Positions 35,490 to 48,802 of a DNA stretch of 64,000 nucleotides are shown here, in pieces. Source of the stretch: Macrostomum hystrix (Eukaryota; Platyhelminthes; Macrostomidae); NCBI GenBank assembly GCA_950097015.1, contig CATNEN010000033.1, forward strand, positions 4,681,001-4,745,000. Reading direction: 5' to 3'. The notes under the pieces are model-generated. The model was not told where the DNA came from, made no database searches, and was given only the letters and a program-made list of their open reading frames with translations. The translations under genes were made by a program, and so were the position numbers. Positions within the stretch are counted from its first letter, which is position 1; every line of letters begins with the position of its first letter.

Positions 35490-38400
35490 AAAAACACGAT
35501 AGACACACTTTGGAACTGAAAGATGTGTTAGACACACTTTGGAACTGAAAGATGTGTTAGACACACTTTGGAACTGGAAGAGAGTGTTAGACACACTTTG
35601 GAACTGGAAGAGAGTGTTAGACACACTTTGGAACTGGAAGATGTGTTAGACACACTTTGGAACTGGAAGAGAGTGTTAGACACACTTTGGAACTGAAAGA
35701 TGTGTTAGACACACTTTGGAACTGGAAGAATGTGTTAGACACACTTTGGAACTGGAAGAGAGTGATAGACACACTTTGGAACTGGGAGAGAGTGTTAGAC
35801 ACACTTTGGAACTGGAAGAGAGTGTTAGACACACTTTGGAACTGGAAGAGAGTGTTAGACACACTTTGGAACTGAAAGATGTGTTAGACACACTTTGGAA
35901 CTGGAAGAATGTGTTAGACACACTTTGGAACTGAAAGATGTGTTAGACACACTTTGGAACTCAAAGATGTGTTAGACACACTTTGGAACTGGAAGAATGT
36001 GTTAGACACACTTTGGAACTGAAAGATGTGTTAGACACACTTTGGAACTGGAAGAATGTGTTAGACACACTTTGGAACTGGAAGAATGTGTTAGACACAC
36101 TTTGGAACTGGAAGAATGTGTTAGACACACTTTGGAACTGGAAGAATGTGTTAGACACACTTTGGAACTGAAAGATGTGTTAGACACACTTTGGAACTCA
36201 AAGATGTGTTAGACACACTTTGGAACTGGAAGAATGTGTTAGACACACTTTGGAACTGAAAGATGTGTTAGACACACTTTGGAACTGGAAGAATGTGTTA
36301 GACACACTTTGGAACTGGAAGAATGTGTTAGACACACTTTGGAACTGGAAGAATGTGTTAGACACACTTTGGAACTGGAAGAATGTGTTAGACACACTTT
36401 GGAACTGGAAGAATGTGTTAGACACACTTTGGAACTGGAAGAGAGTGTTAGACACACTTTGGAACTGGGAGAGAGTGTTAGACACACTTTGGAACTGAAA
36501 GATGTGTTAGACACACTTTGGAACTGGAAGAATGTGTTAGACACACTTTGGAACTGAAAGATGTGTTAGACACACTTTGGAACTGGAAGAGAGTGTTAGA
36601 CACACTTTGGAACTGGGAGAGAGTGTTAGACACACTTTGGAACTGGAAGAATGTGTTAGACACACTTTGGAACTGGAAGAATGTGTTAGACACACTTTGG
36701 AACTGGAAGAGAGTGTTAGACACACTTTGGAACTGGGAGAGAGTGTTAGACACACTTTGGAACTGAAGAATGTGTTAGACACACTTTGGAACTGGAAGAA
36801 ATGTGTTAGACACACTTTGGAACTGAAAGATGTGTTAGACACACTTTGGAACTGGAAGAGAGTGTTAGACACACTTTGGAACTGGAAGAGAGTGTTAGAC
36901 ACACTTTGGAACTGGAAGAATGTGTTAGACACACTTTAGAACTGGAAAGAATGTGTTAGACACACTTTGGAACTGGAAGAATGTGTTAGACACACTTTGG
37001 AACTGGAAGAGAGTGTTAGACACACTTTGGAACTGGAAGAATGTGTTAGACACACTTTGGAACTGGAAAGAATGTGTTAGACACACTTTGGAACTGGAAG
37101 AGATGTGTTAGACACACTTTGGAACTCAAAGATGTGTTAGACACTCTTTGGAACTGGAAGAATGTGTTAGACACACTTTGGAACTGGAAGAATGTGTTAG
37201 ACACACTTTGGAACTGAAAGATGTGTTAGACACACTTTGGAACTGGCAAGATGTGTTAGACACTCTTTGGAACTGGAAGAATGTGTTAGACACACTTTGG
37301 AACTGAAGAATGTGTTAGACACACTTTGGAACTGGAAGAATGTGTTAGACACACTTTGGAACTGGAAGAGATGTGTTAGACACACTTTGGAACTGGAAGA
37401 ATGTGTTAGACACACTTTGGAACTGGAAAGAATGTGTTAGACACACTTTGGAACTGGAAGAATGTGTTAGACACACTTTGGAACTGGAAGAGAGTGTTAG
37501 ACACACTTTGGAACTGGGAGAGAGTGTTAGACACACTTTGGAACTGAAAGATGTGTTAGACACACTTTGGAACTGGAAGAATGTGTTAGACACACTTTGG
37601 AACTGAAAGATGTGTTAGACACACTTTGGAACTGGAAGAGAGTGTTAGACACACTTTGGAACTGGAAAGATGTGTTAGACACACTTTGGAACTGGAAGAA
37701 TGTGTTAGACACACTTTGGAACTGAAAGATGTGTTAGACACACTTTGGAACTGGAAGAATGTGTTAGACACACTTTGGAACTGGAAGAATGTGTTAGACA
37801 CACTTTGGAACTGGAAGAATGTGTTAGACACACTTTGGAACTGGAAGAATGTGTTAGACACACTTTGGAACTGAAAGATGTGTTAGACACACTTTGGAAC
37901 TCAAAGATGTGTTAGACACACTTTGGAACTGGAAGAATGTGTTAGACACACTTTGGAACTGAAAGATGTGTTAGACACACTTTGGAACTGGAAGAATGTG
38001 TTAGACACACTTTGGAACTGGAAGAATGTGTTAGACACACTTTGGAACTGGAAGAATGTGTTAGACACACTTTGGAACTGGAAGAATGTGTTAGACACAC
38101 TTTGGAACTGGAAGAATGTGTTAGACACACTTTGGAACTGGAAGAGAGTGTTAGACACACTTTGGAACTGGGAGAGAGTGTTAGACACACTTTGGAACTG
38201 AAAGATGTGTTAGACACACTTTGGAACTGGAAGAATGTGTTAGACACACTTTGGAACTGAAAGATGTGTTAGACACACTTTGGAACTGGAAGAGAGTGTT
38301 AGACACACTTTGGAACTGGAGAGATGTGTTAGACACACTTTGGAACTGGAAGAATGTGTTAGACACACTTTGGAACTGGAAGAATGTGTTAGACACACTT

Positions 38401-39940
38401 TGGAACTGGAAGAGAGTGTTAGACACACTTTGGAACTGGGAGAGAGTGTTAGACACACTTTGGAACTGGAAAGATGTGTTAGACACACTTTGGAACTGGA
38501 AGAATGTGTTAGACACACTTTGGAACTGAAAGATGTGTTAGACACACTTTGGAACTGGAAGAGAGTGTTAGACACACTTTGGAACTGGGAGAGAGTGTTA
38601 GACACACTTTGGAACTGGAAGAATGTGTTAGACACACTTTAGAACTGGAAGAATGTGTTAGACACACTTTGGAACTGGAAGAATGTGTTAGACACACTTT
38701 GGAACTGGAAGAGAGTGTTAGACACACTTTGGAACTGGAAGAATGTGTTAGACACACTTTGGAACTGGAAGAATGTGTTAGACACACTTTGGAACTGAAA
38801 GATGTGTTAGACACACTTTGGAACTGGAAGAATGTGTTAGACACACTTTGGAACTGGAAGAATGTGTTAGACACACTTTGGAACTGGAAGAATGTGTTAG
38901 ACACACTTTGGAACTGGAAGAATGTGTTAGACACACTTTGGAACTGAAAGATGTGTTAGACACACTTTGGAACTGAAAGATGTGTTAGACACTACTTTGG
39001 AACTGGGAAGAATGTGTTAGACACACTTTGGAACTGGAAGAATGTGTTAGACACACTTTGGAACTGAAAGATGTGTTAGACACACTTTGGAACTCAAAGA
39101 TGTGTTAGACACTCTTTGGAACTGGAAGAATGTGTTAGACACACTTTGGAACTGAAAGATGTGTTAGACACACTTTGGAACTGGAAGAATGTGTTAGACA
39201 CACTTTGGAACTGGAAGAATGTGTTAGACACACTTTGGAACTGGAAGAATGTGTTAGACACACTTTGGAACTGGAAGAATGTGTTAGACACACTTTGGAA
39301 CTGGAAGAATGTGTTAGACACACTTTGGAACTGGAAGAGAGTGTTAGACACACTTTGGAACTGGGAGAGAGTGTTAGACACACTTTGGAACTCAAAGATG
39401 TGTTAGACACACTTTGGAACTGGAAGAATGTGTTAGACACACTTTGGAACTGAAAGATGTGTTAGACACACTTTGGAACTGGAAGAGAGTGTTAGACACA
39501 CTTTGGAACTGGGAGAGAGTGTTAGACACACTTTGGAACTGGAAGAATGTGTTAGGCACACTTTAGAACTGGAAGAATGTGTTAGACACACTTTGGAACT
39601 GGAAGAATGTGTTAGACACACTTTGGAACTGAAAGATGTGTTAGACACACTTTGGAACTGGAAGAATGTGTTAGACACACTTTGGAACTGGAAGAATGTG
39701 TTAGACACACTTTGGAACTGGGAGAGAGTGTTAGACACACTTTGGAACTGGAAGAGAGTGTTAGACACACTTTGGAACTGGAAGAGAGTGTTAGACACAC
39801 TTTGGAACTGGAAGAATGTGTTAGACACACTTTGGAACTGGAAGAATGTGTTAGACACACTTTGGAACTGGAAGAATGTGTTAGACACACTTTGAAACTT
39901 GAAGAATGTGTTAGACACACTTTGGAACTGGAGAAAACTG
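35490..39940. repeat. 29/30-bp minisatellite, about 150 copies (largest array)
   Basis: Units begin gttagacacactttggaact and continue as ggaagaatgt (30 bp), ggaagagagt (30 bp), gggagagagt (30 bp) or gaaagatgt (29 bp). The mixture of 29- and 30-bp units breaks any reading frame. Nearly identical multi-unit blocks recur, for example around 36198-36485, 37901-38188 and 39094-39381. Confidence 0.97.
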
Positions 39941-41049
39941 TGCTAGGCTGCTAAAAGCATGTTTAATGTCGGACATGTTCCACATACATTTGAAATAGAG
40001 CAGAGCTTTCAACCCCAGATGCTGCATCCGCAGCACGCAGCCTAGCAAACAACGGAAAAATTCCTACAAATTGATATGCTAATTTATTTCCTTCGAGCCC
40101 TTCAACTGTCGTCTGTGTCAATGAGAGTCGACCAAAAGTCAGTTGGCTGCGGATGTCCAGCCAAATATTTGAGCTGCCGGACTCAAAATATGCCAACTCA
40201 GCATAGTCTGCTCCTCAGTGGGATAATTTCTGATCTCCATCAAATCAGAGAAACTTTCACTGTAAGCTCCGGCGCACGCTGGTCACGTGACCTTTATAGG
40301 GGATAAATCTGCAGAGCTGCATCGGCGCCCAGCAGGAAATTTCGCGCATAAAATTATCCCCTTTCCGATCCGCCAGCAAACTTCTCCATTCCAGCGAAAT
40401 ATATTCCTCCGACAGCTAGGGGGGGATTTTTAGGGCCCGCAAAGTGGGTGGAGCTGCTAATTGAGTTGGGGATTCGCATTGTTCCTGGCTAGGCCTGACC
40501 TGTCAGTCACAGCGAATGGAATTCGCTGATGCTGCCGTTGAGTGAAGCTTCACTGGGATCTCATTGTTAGCGAGATCTGCGGGGTGGGGCTGGTTCGTAC
40601 TCGACCATACTCAGCACCCGGCCCCGGCACCGCTGTGCAAACAGATAAGGCCAAGTCAAGTGGCACCGTGTCTAACAGTTCCAGAATCCGTCATCAAACA
40701 GCCTTGCTGCATCCTGCCATTGTGTCTCCCCCCGCCTGGGACAATAAAATCCTAACTTGTCCCCCAGCTGCTAATGGGGATTTCAGAATAAAAAGTTGCA
40801 TCCACTGAGCACACATTGATGAGCTGGGAGAGCAAATTGATTGTCACAAGAGCTGCATGCATTGGCAACTTTAAATGCGACTCAAATGGTTCGGGATTTG
40901 TTAAAACTGAAAAAAACATCCGCTGACCGAAACTTTCCAGAAGCGAAACGTTCGAGAACATAATCTCTAAAGTATTATTTAGACTCTTGAATAATTTCAG
41001 GACATTTCAGACATTTTGTGAGGTGGCGATCCAGCCCATTTCGCTGACT
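39941..41049. other. unique intergenic DNA
   Basis: No supported gene. TCAAGTGG at 40656-40663. Confidence 0.5.
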
Positions 41050-41300
41050 CCTGAGCACACACGCACACAGATACTGTACACGGGCGCGCACTCACACAGG
41101 CGTGTACATCTGCCCTGACTTTTGTCATCGTCAGGCAGTGTACACTCTCACTGTGCTTTGGAGGTTGGCCCTCAATGACGTAAATTGCACGACAAGCCCC
41201 CCAAGCCTTCTCTTCGCGGCTGCGCCCCAAATGAATGTGCGGAATCGAACTTAGGAACGTTAACCCCTCAGCCGCAGCGCTTCCAAAACGGCTGTGTACA
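41050..41300 (-). mobile_element. tRNA-derived SINE-like copy B
   Basis: Reads on the minus strand: an A-box-like gctgcggctgaggggttaac, a B-box AAGTTCGATTCC (41241-41252), then the family body with gtgagagtgtacactgcctg, cagatgtacac and cagtatctgtgtgcgtg. It matches copy A over most of its length and copy C at both ends. Confidence 0.65.
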
Positions 41301-41402
41301 ACTGTTCAGTCCATGGACTGGAAAGGCTGCTGATGCGGGAAATCATGAGCTGAAGCCCTAAGGAATTATGCGTCTCGTTAAAATAAGAAAATTGCTTTTC
41401 TT

Positions 41403-41446
41403 TGGCTGAGATTCGAACTCAAGCTCTAACCCATTGGATTACAAGC
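41403..41446 (-). other. tRNA-like fragment
   Basis: The minus strand reads ccaatgggttagagc followed by gagttcgaatctcagcc, an A-box-like and a B-box-like segment only a few bases apart. There is no acceptor stem or room for an anticodon arm, so this is a decayed tRNA or SINE head, not a working tRNA. Confidence 0.3.
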
Positions 41447-42166
41447 GGAAAGTAAAGAAAATGGAAAGCTTTATAAGAAACAATTTAAACTAAATGCAGC
41501 AGAACTCACAAGTTAACTAAGAAAGAGGCAATCTTTTTAGAAAAAAATTTGTATAAATGAGTTTGGGAATAAAAACAGCTTTGGGAGTTAAGGCAAACCT
41601 ACTGTGGGAAAACTACGCGGTACTGAGCAGCAGGCCAAGTACAGGGCAGGGGATCGGGATTTGTGCAACCTTGCTTGAGAAGCACAATTTCAGAATGGTG
41701 CAAGGGGGTAAATCTAACGTTCCCCCCCCAGTTCCAAGTCCTAAGCAATGAGACAACGAAGAAAAAAAGACGAAAAATAAATTGCCTCCAGTCCCCAAAA
41801 GAGTTATGAACGATTTTTTTCAGTAAAACATTTTCTGAATTTAGACACACCAATGTGGCTTTGTTATATTGAATTTACGGTAACTGGACGCTGTCCCGCC
41901 CGCCCGTCTGTCTGCCTTTCTCTCTCATTTTTCGTTTTGTCTCCCTTTCGCGTCTCATTTTTCTGTAGTTGCCAAGTAGTATCGAGGCACTTGACAATTT
42001 TTCAACAAGGCCTCTTCAACAAGCGGCCCGCCACGCGCGCACTGGCCTGGCTGTCCATCCAGCCGCTACGAGTCAACATTTTCTGACTAAATTTGAACGA
42101 CGTCCCGTGCGAAAAAACTCTCGTTTCTGTGCAGGCAGATGACGGTGCTTGCGGTGGCTTGCGTAC
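41447..42166. other. unique intergenic DNA
   Basis: A run of nine C at about 41720-41728. No gene seen. Confidence 0.5.
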
Positions 42167-42285
42167 GACATCCGAGACAATGTCTGACTGGACTGGGCCA
42201 TAGACATGCGAGACAATGTCTGATTGGAATGTGCCACAGACATCCGAGACAATGACTGACTGGACTGGGCCACAGACATCCGAGA
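42167..42285. repeat. short 36-bp tandem repeat
   Basis: About 3.3 diverged copies of a 36-bp unit containing acatccgagacaatgtctga, just left of the next array. Confidence 0.8.
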
Positions 42286-42298
42286 AATTATGTTGATT

Positions 42299-42785
42299 CT
42301 ACCCTACAATCCTACACTGCTCAGCCCTACAATCCCACGCTGCTCAGCCCTACAATCCCACACTGCTCAGACCTACAATCCCACGCTGCTCAGCCCTACA
42401 ATCCCACGCTGCTCAGCCCTACAATCCCACACTGCTCAGACCTACAATCCCGCACTCAGCCCTACAATCCCACGCTGCTCAGCCCTACAATCCCACACTG
42501 CTCAGACCTACAATCCCGCACTCAGCCCTACAATCCCACGCTGCTCAGCCCTACAATCCCACACTGCTCAGCCCTACAATCCCACACTGCTCAGCCCAAC
42601 AATCCCGCACTGCTCTGCCCTACAATCCCACACTGCTCTGCCCTACAATCCCACGCTGCTCAGCCCTACAATCCCACACTGCTCAGCCCTACAATCCCAC
42701 ACTGCTCAGCCCAACAATCCCACACTGCTCTGCCCTACAATCCCACACTGCTCTGCCCTACAATCCCACACTGCTCAGACCTAAA
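42299..42785. repeat. 22-bp minisatellite
   Basis: About 22 copies of cctacaatcccacactgctc plus ag, with two 19-bp copies lacking ctg. Confidence 0.95.
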
Positions 42786-43329
42786 ATTTCACATGGTCGG
42801 CCCAGCAGCAGCAGCAGCAGCAGTCAGCTCTATCATAAAAATTTCACAGCTGCATGGTCAAGCCGCAGGTGCAGAAGGCCGAATCAGCCAGAAATATTGT
42901 TTTGAGAGGGACGGAGCCAAGTGGACTGAGATTGGATATGATGGGGAAGGCAGATTCATCAGCCAGGGCACACGGCATGCATAATTGAGCAGTGTGCGGT
43001 GGCCAAGGAGGCAGTTGAGAGGCCGAGCTCGAGCTGGCGCGGTCGGCGGGCTCGCGGGAGTGTGAAATCGGAGATCCAGCGATGGCGGGAGACGTGACTG
43101 CGGATATTGCCGCTCGCTGGCGGCGACAATTGCTCAACCAATTCTTCTCATTCTACCAACACCGGCATTTACAAAGCAAAGCAAAGGCCAAGGTAGAGAA
43201 TGCTATTTAATAATTCATGGCCAGCTATTGAGAACTACTCGACAACTTTTGAGACTGCCAGAATGAACTTGAGAACATCTGAAAGCCAAGAATGGAAAAT
43301 AAATTAATTTGTATTAATTAAATGTATTA
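42786..43329. other. unique intergenic DNA
   Basis: A (CAG)7 run near 42803. TTGAGCA at 42985 and TGCTCAA at 43131. No gene. Confidence 0.5.
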
Positions 43330-45985
43330 ATGACCCACAACACACCAGATCAAATTGGTCAGACTGACCCACAACACACCAGATCAAATTGGTCAGACTG
43401 ACCCACAACACACCAGATCAAATTGATCAGAATGACCCACAACACGCCAGATCAAATTGGTCAGACTGACCAACAACACGCCAGATCAAACTGATCAGAC
43501 TGACCCACAACACGCCAGATCAAATTGATCAGACTGACCCACAACACACCAGATCAAATTGATCAGACTGACCAACAACACGCCAGATCAAATTGGTCAG
43601 ACTGACCCACAACACACCAGATCAAATTGATCAGACTGACCCACAACACACCAGATCAAATTGATCAGACTGACCAACAACACGCCAGATCAAATTGGTC
43701 AGACTGACCCACAACACACCAGATCAAATTGATCAGACTGACCCACAACACACCAGATCAAATTGATCAGACTGACCCACAACACGCCAGATCAAATTGG
43801 TCAGACTGATCCACAACACGCCAGATCAAATTGGTCAGACTGACCCACAAAACACCAGATCAAATTGGTCAGACTGACCCACAACACACCAGATCAAATT
43901 GGTCAGACTGACCCACAACACACCAGATCAAATTGGTCAGACTGACCCACAACACACCAGATCAAATTGATCAGACTGACCCACAAAACACCAGATCAAA
44001 TTGGTCAGACTGACCCACAACACACCAGATCAAATTGATCAGACTGACCCAGAACACGCCAGATCAAATTGGTCAGACTGACCCACAACACGCCAGATCA
44101 AATTGATCAGACTGACCCACAACACGCCAGATCAAATTGATCAGACTGACCCACAACACGCCAGATCAAATTGGTCAGACTGACCCACAACATACCAGAT
44201 CAAATTGGTCAGACTGACCCAGAACACACCAGATCAAATTGGTCAGACTGACCCACAACATACCAGATCAAATTGATCAGACTGACCCACAACACACCAG
44301 ATCAAATTGGTCAGACTGACCCACAGCACACCAGATCAAATTGATCAGACTGACCAACAACACGCCAGATCAAACTGATCAGACTGACCCACAACACGCC
44401 AGATCAAATTGATCAGACTGACCCACAACACACCAGATCAAATTGATCAGACTGACCAACAACACGCCAGATCAAATTGGTCAGACTGACCCACAAAACA
44501 CCAGATTAAATTGATCAGACTGACCCAGAACATACTGAATCAAATTGATCAGACTGACCCAGAACATACTGAATCAAATTGATCAGACTGACCCACAACA
44601 CACCAGATCAAATTGATCAGACTGACCCACAACACACCAGATCAAATTGATCAGACTGACCCACAACACACCAGATCAAATTGATCAGACTGACCCAGAA
44701 CATACTGAATCAAATTGATCAGACTGACCCACAACATACTGAATCAAATTGATCAGACTGACCCAGAACATACTGAATCAAATTGATCAGACTGACCCAC
44801 AACATACTGAATCAAATTGATCAGACTGACCCACAACATACTGAATCAAATTGATCAGACTGACCCAGAACATACTGAATCAAATTGATCAGACTGACCC
44901 ACAACATACTGAATCAAATTGATCAGACTGACCTACAACATACTGAATCAAATTGATCAGACTGACCCACAACATACTGAATCAAATTGATCAGACTGAC
45001 CCAGAACATACTGAATCAAATTGATCAGACTGACCCACAACATACTGAATCAAATTGATCAGACTGACCCACAACATACTGAATCAAATTGATCAGACTG
45101 ACCCACAACATACTGAATCAAATTGATCAGACTGACCCAGAACATACTGAATCAAATTGATCAGACTGACCCAGAACATACTGAATCAAATTGATCAGAC
45201 TGACCCACAACATACTGAATCAAATTGATCAGACTGACCCACAACATACTGAATCAAATTGATCAGACTGACCCAGAACATACTGAATCAAATTGATCAG
45301 ACTGACCCACAACATACTGAATCAAATTGATCAGACTGACCCAGAACATACTGAATCAAATTGATCAGACTGACCCAGAACATACTGAATCAAATTGATC
45401 AGACTGACCCACAACATACTGAATCAAATTGATCAGACTGACCCACAACATACTGAATCAAATTGATCAGACTGACCCAGAACATACTGAATCAAATTGA
45501 TCAGACTGACCCACAACATACTGAATCAAATTGATCAGACTGACCCACAACATACTGAATCAAATTGATCAGACTGACCCAGAACATACTGAATCAAATT
45601 GATCAGACTGACCCACAACATACTGAATCAAATTGATCAGACTGACCCACAACATACTGAATCAAATTGATCAGACTGACCCAGAACATACTGAATCAAA
45701 TTGATCAGACTGACCCACAACATACTGAATCAAATTGATCAGACTGACCCACAACATACTGAATCAAATTGATCAGACTGACCCAGAACATACTGAATCA
45801 AATTGATCAGAGTGACCCACAACATACTGAATCAAATTGATCAGACTGACCCAGAACATACTGAATCAAATTGATCAGACTGACCCACAACATACTGAAT
45901 CAAATTGATCAGACTGACCCACAACATACTGAATCAAATTGATCAGACTGACCCAGAACATACTGAATCAAATTGATCAGAGTGA
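43330..45985. repeat. 34-bp minisatellite in two sequence domains, about 78 copies
   Basis: The left domain (to about 44520) has units with acacaccagatcaaattggt/gatcag; the right domain has catactgaatcaaattgatc. Both carry the near-palindromic centre atcaaattgat, complete as the 13-base palindrome gatcaaattgatc in many left-domain units. The two types interleave around 44510-44740. Confidence 0.96.
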
Positions 45986-46735
45986 TTAGACCCATGCCTG
46001 AAAAAATCTAAAATGGGAAATAACATTCTGCTGTGAAACATTTCAGTTCCCAAGAGGCTGATTGAGCTGATTCTGATTTCTGAAAGCCACTTTCAGCTGT
46101 CAGTTCCACAGCCAGGTCAGGTTTTCCCCTAAAATGCTACGCTCGTAAACAATTCGGACAAGATCCCAATGAAATTAGTTGGCCACACTTCAGTCGCCAC
46201 ACCAGCGGCTTCTGCTCACAAAATGCCGCCTGAGCAGGCAGAACTCGCGGCCTCCAACTCCATGTCCGACCCGATTTACCCCGCAGCAGATTGAAAGATT
46301 GAAAGATTGAGTAGAGAGCGGGAGAGATCGGGTGAGTGCGCTCAAGTGGCCCTTGTAGTTCCTGGCCTGCCCGTATTCGGTCATTAGCTCACCGCGTAGC
46401 GACTTATTCGACTGCAGGCTCGAGACCCCCTGAGCCAGCGCGGCTTTGAGTTAATTGCCGACCGAGGCCAACCTCCGCCCGCCGCGGCATCCGCAATGGG
46501 GGACGCAGCCTCTCTGTCCTGCATCTTTTGTCTGTCTTTCAATCGGCCGACGGTCCTCAGTTCGCGGAGTGGCCTCTCGTCCTCATGGCTTCCTGTCTCT
46601 GAGTTTCTTCCGAGAGCTTTTTTCTGGCCTTTCAAACTGCCATTTTGCCGACACAGCTGGGCTCGCTTGATTCTTTGGGATTTTCTCCGTGCGGCTCCAT
46701 TCGAATCAGTCGAATTGTTCCTCATTCTGGCATTC
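45986..46735. other. unique intergenic DNA
   Basis: TCAAGTGG at 46342-46349. Overlapping open frames near 46384-46747 on both strands lack coding features. Confidence 0.5.
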
Positions 46736-47873
46736 TCACATTCTTAATATCCTAATTCTAAATCTCCCATTCCCAATCTCCCATTCTCACAATCCCATTC
46801 TTTATCTCCCATTCTCAATCACCCATTCTCAATCTCCCATTCTCAATCCCCCATTCTTAATCTCCGTTCTCAATCTCCCATTCTCAATCTCCCATTCTCA
46901 ACCTCCCATTCTCAATCTCCCATTCTCAATCTCCCATTCTCAATCTCCCATTCTCAATCTCCCATTCTTAATCTCCCATTCTCACAATCTCATTCTTAAT
47001 CTATCATTTTCAGAATTCCATTCTTAATCTCCCATTCTCACAATCTCATTCTTAATCTATCATTTTCTGAATTCCATTCCTAATCTCCCATTCTCACAAT
47101 CTCATTCTTAATCTATCATTTTCAGAATTCCATTCTTAATCTCCCATTCTCACAATCTCATTCTTAATCTATCATTTTCTGAATTCCATTCTTAATCTCC
47201 CATTCTCACAATCTCATTCTTAATCTATCATTTTCAGAATTCCATTCTTAATCTCCCATTCTCACAATCTCATTCTTAATCTATCATTTTCAGAATTCCA
47301 TTCTTAATCTCCCATTCTCACAATCTCATTTTTAATCTATCATTTTCAGAATTCCATTCTTAATCTCCCATTCTCACAATCTCATTCTTAATCTATCATT
47401 TTCTGAATTCCATTCTTAATCTCCCATTCTCACAATCTCATTCTTCATCTATCATTTTCTGAATTCCATTCTTAATCTCCCATTCTCAATCTCCGTTCTC
47501 AATCTCCCATTCTCAATCACCCATTCTCAATCTCCCATTCTCAATCTCCCATTCTCAATCTCCCATTCTCAATCACCCATTCTCAATCTCCCATTCTCAA
47601 TCTCCCATTCTCAATCTCCCATTCTCAATCTCCCATTCTCAATCACCCATTCTCAATCTCCCATTCTCAATCTCCCATTCTCAATCTCCCATTCTCAATC
47701 TCCCATTCTCAATCACCCATTCTCAATCTCCCATTCTCAATCTCCCATTCTCAATCACCCATTCTCAATCTCCCATTCTCAATCTCCCATTCTCAATCAC
47801 CCATTCTCAATCTCCCATTCTCAATCTCCCATTCTCAATCACCCATTCTCAATCTCCCATTCTCAATCTACCA
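46736..47873. repeat. 14-bp minisatellite with an internal 56-bp higher-order block
   Basis: Outer parts repeat cattctcaatctcc (14 bp). The middle (about 46970-47465) repeats a 56-bp unit, four diverged 14-mers long, about nine times, recognisable by ctatcattttcwgaattc. The simple 14-mers resume on the right. Confidence 0.95.
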
Positions 47874-48331
47874 ATTGTCACTATTCCATCTGTATTCTAC
47901 CAAAAAACTTTTTTTAAACAGATTTAATATGATCCAGCAGCTTTCCCTGACTACGCAGACGCCGGACAATGCCGACTGTGTCCCAGTAAATGGATATTGT
48001 GATATCTTGGGAACAATGGGCTCTTCAGACACAATGGCCTCATGGCTTTACAAAAAAACTCGTAAATAGTCGATAATGTTTGAGCAAATAGGGAAAAAAC
48101 GGTGACGCATTTTGGCAGCAATCCGGGACACTGGGGTACCTGAGCAGGTTCTGCTCAGGGAAAGTTCCGCATTGAGGCTGCCGCACGTGACTTGTCGGGA
48201 GCCAGAAGTCAAAGCAGTCAATTAAAGATCCGGTTCCGGGATAATCACGCGATTTTCTGACCCTCAACTTCTTTTTTTTCTTTACTGCAAGTAGTATCAG
48301 AGAACTTTCCATCAAATGTTTATTTGATTCG
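47874..48331. other. unique intergenic DNA
   Basis: No gene seen. TTGAGCA at 48080. Confidence 0.55.
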
Positions 48332-48802
48332 CCGTTTCTACCCTCCCAGATCCCTCAGCGGAGTTGCCGTTTCTACCCTCCCAGATCCCTCAGCGGAGTC
48401 GCCGTTTCTACCCTCCCAGATCCCTCAGCGGAGTCGCCGTTTCTACCCTCCCAGATCCCTCAGCGGAGTCGCCGTTTCTACCCTCCCAGATCCCTCAGCA
48501 GTGTTGCTGTTTCTACCCTCCCAGATCCCTCAGCGGAGTCGCCGTTTCTACCCTCCCAGATCCCTCAGCAGTGTTGCTGTTTCTACCCTCCCAGATCCCT
48601 CAGCGGTGTTGCTGCTTCTACCCTCTCAGATCCCTCAGCTGAGTTGCTGTTTCTACCCTCTCAGATCCCTCAGCGGAGTTGCTGTTTCTACCCTCTCAGA
48701 TCCCTCAGCGGAGTTGCTGTTTCTACCCTCTCAGATCCCTCAGCGGAGTTGCTGCTTCTACCCTCTCAGATCCCTCAGCGGAGTCGCCGTTTCTACCCTC
48801 TC
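48332..48802. repeat. 35-bp minisatellite
   Basis: About 13.5 copies of a 35-bp unit containing gccgtttctaccctcccaga, grading from ccctcccag units on the left to ccctctcag units on the right. Confidence 0.95.

Noticed and set aside
35490-39940. CRISPR-like appearance of 29/30-bp regular repeats
   Set aside because: There are no unique spacers between units, no cas genes, and the DNA is eukaryotic; it is a plain tandem array.
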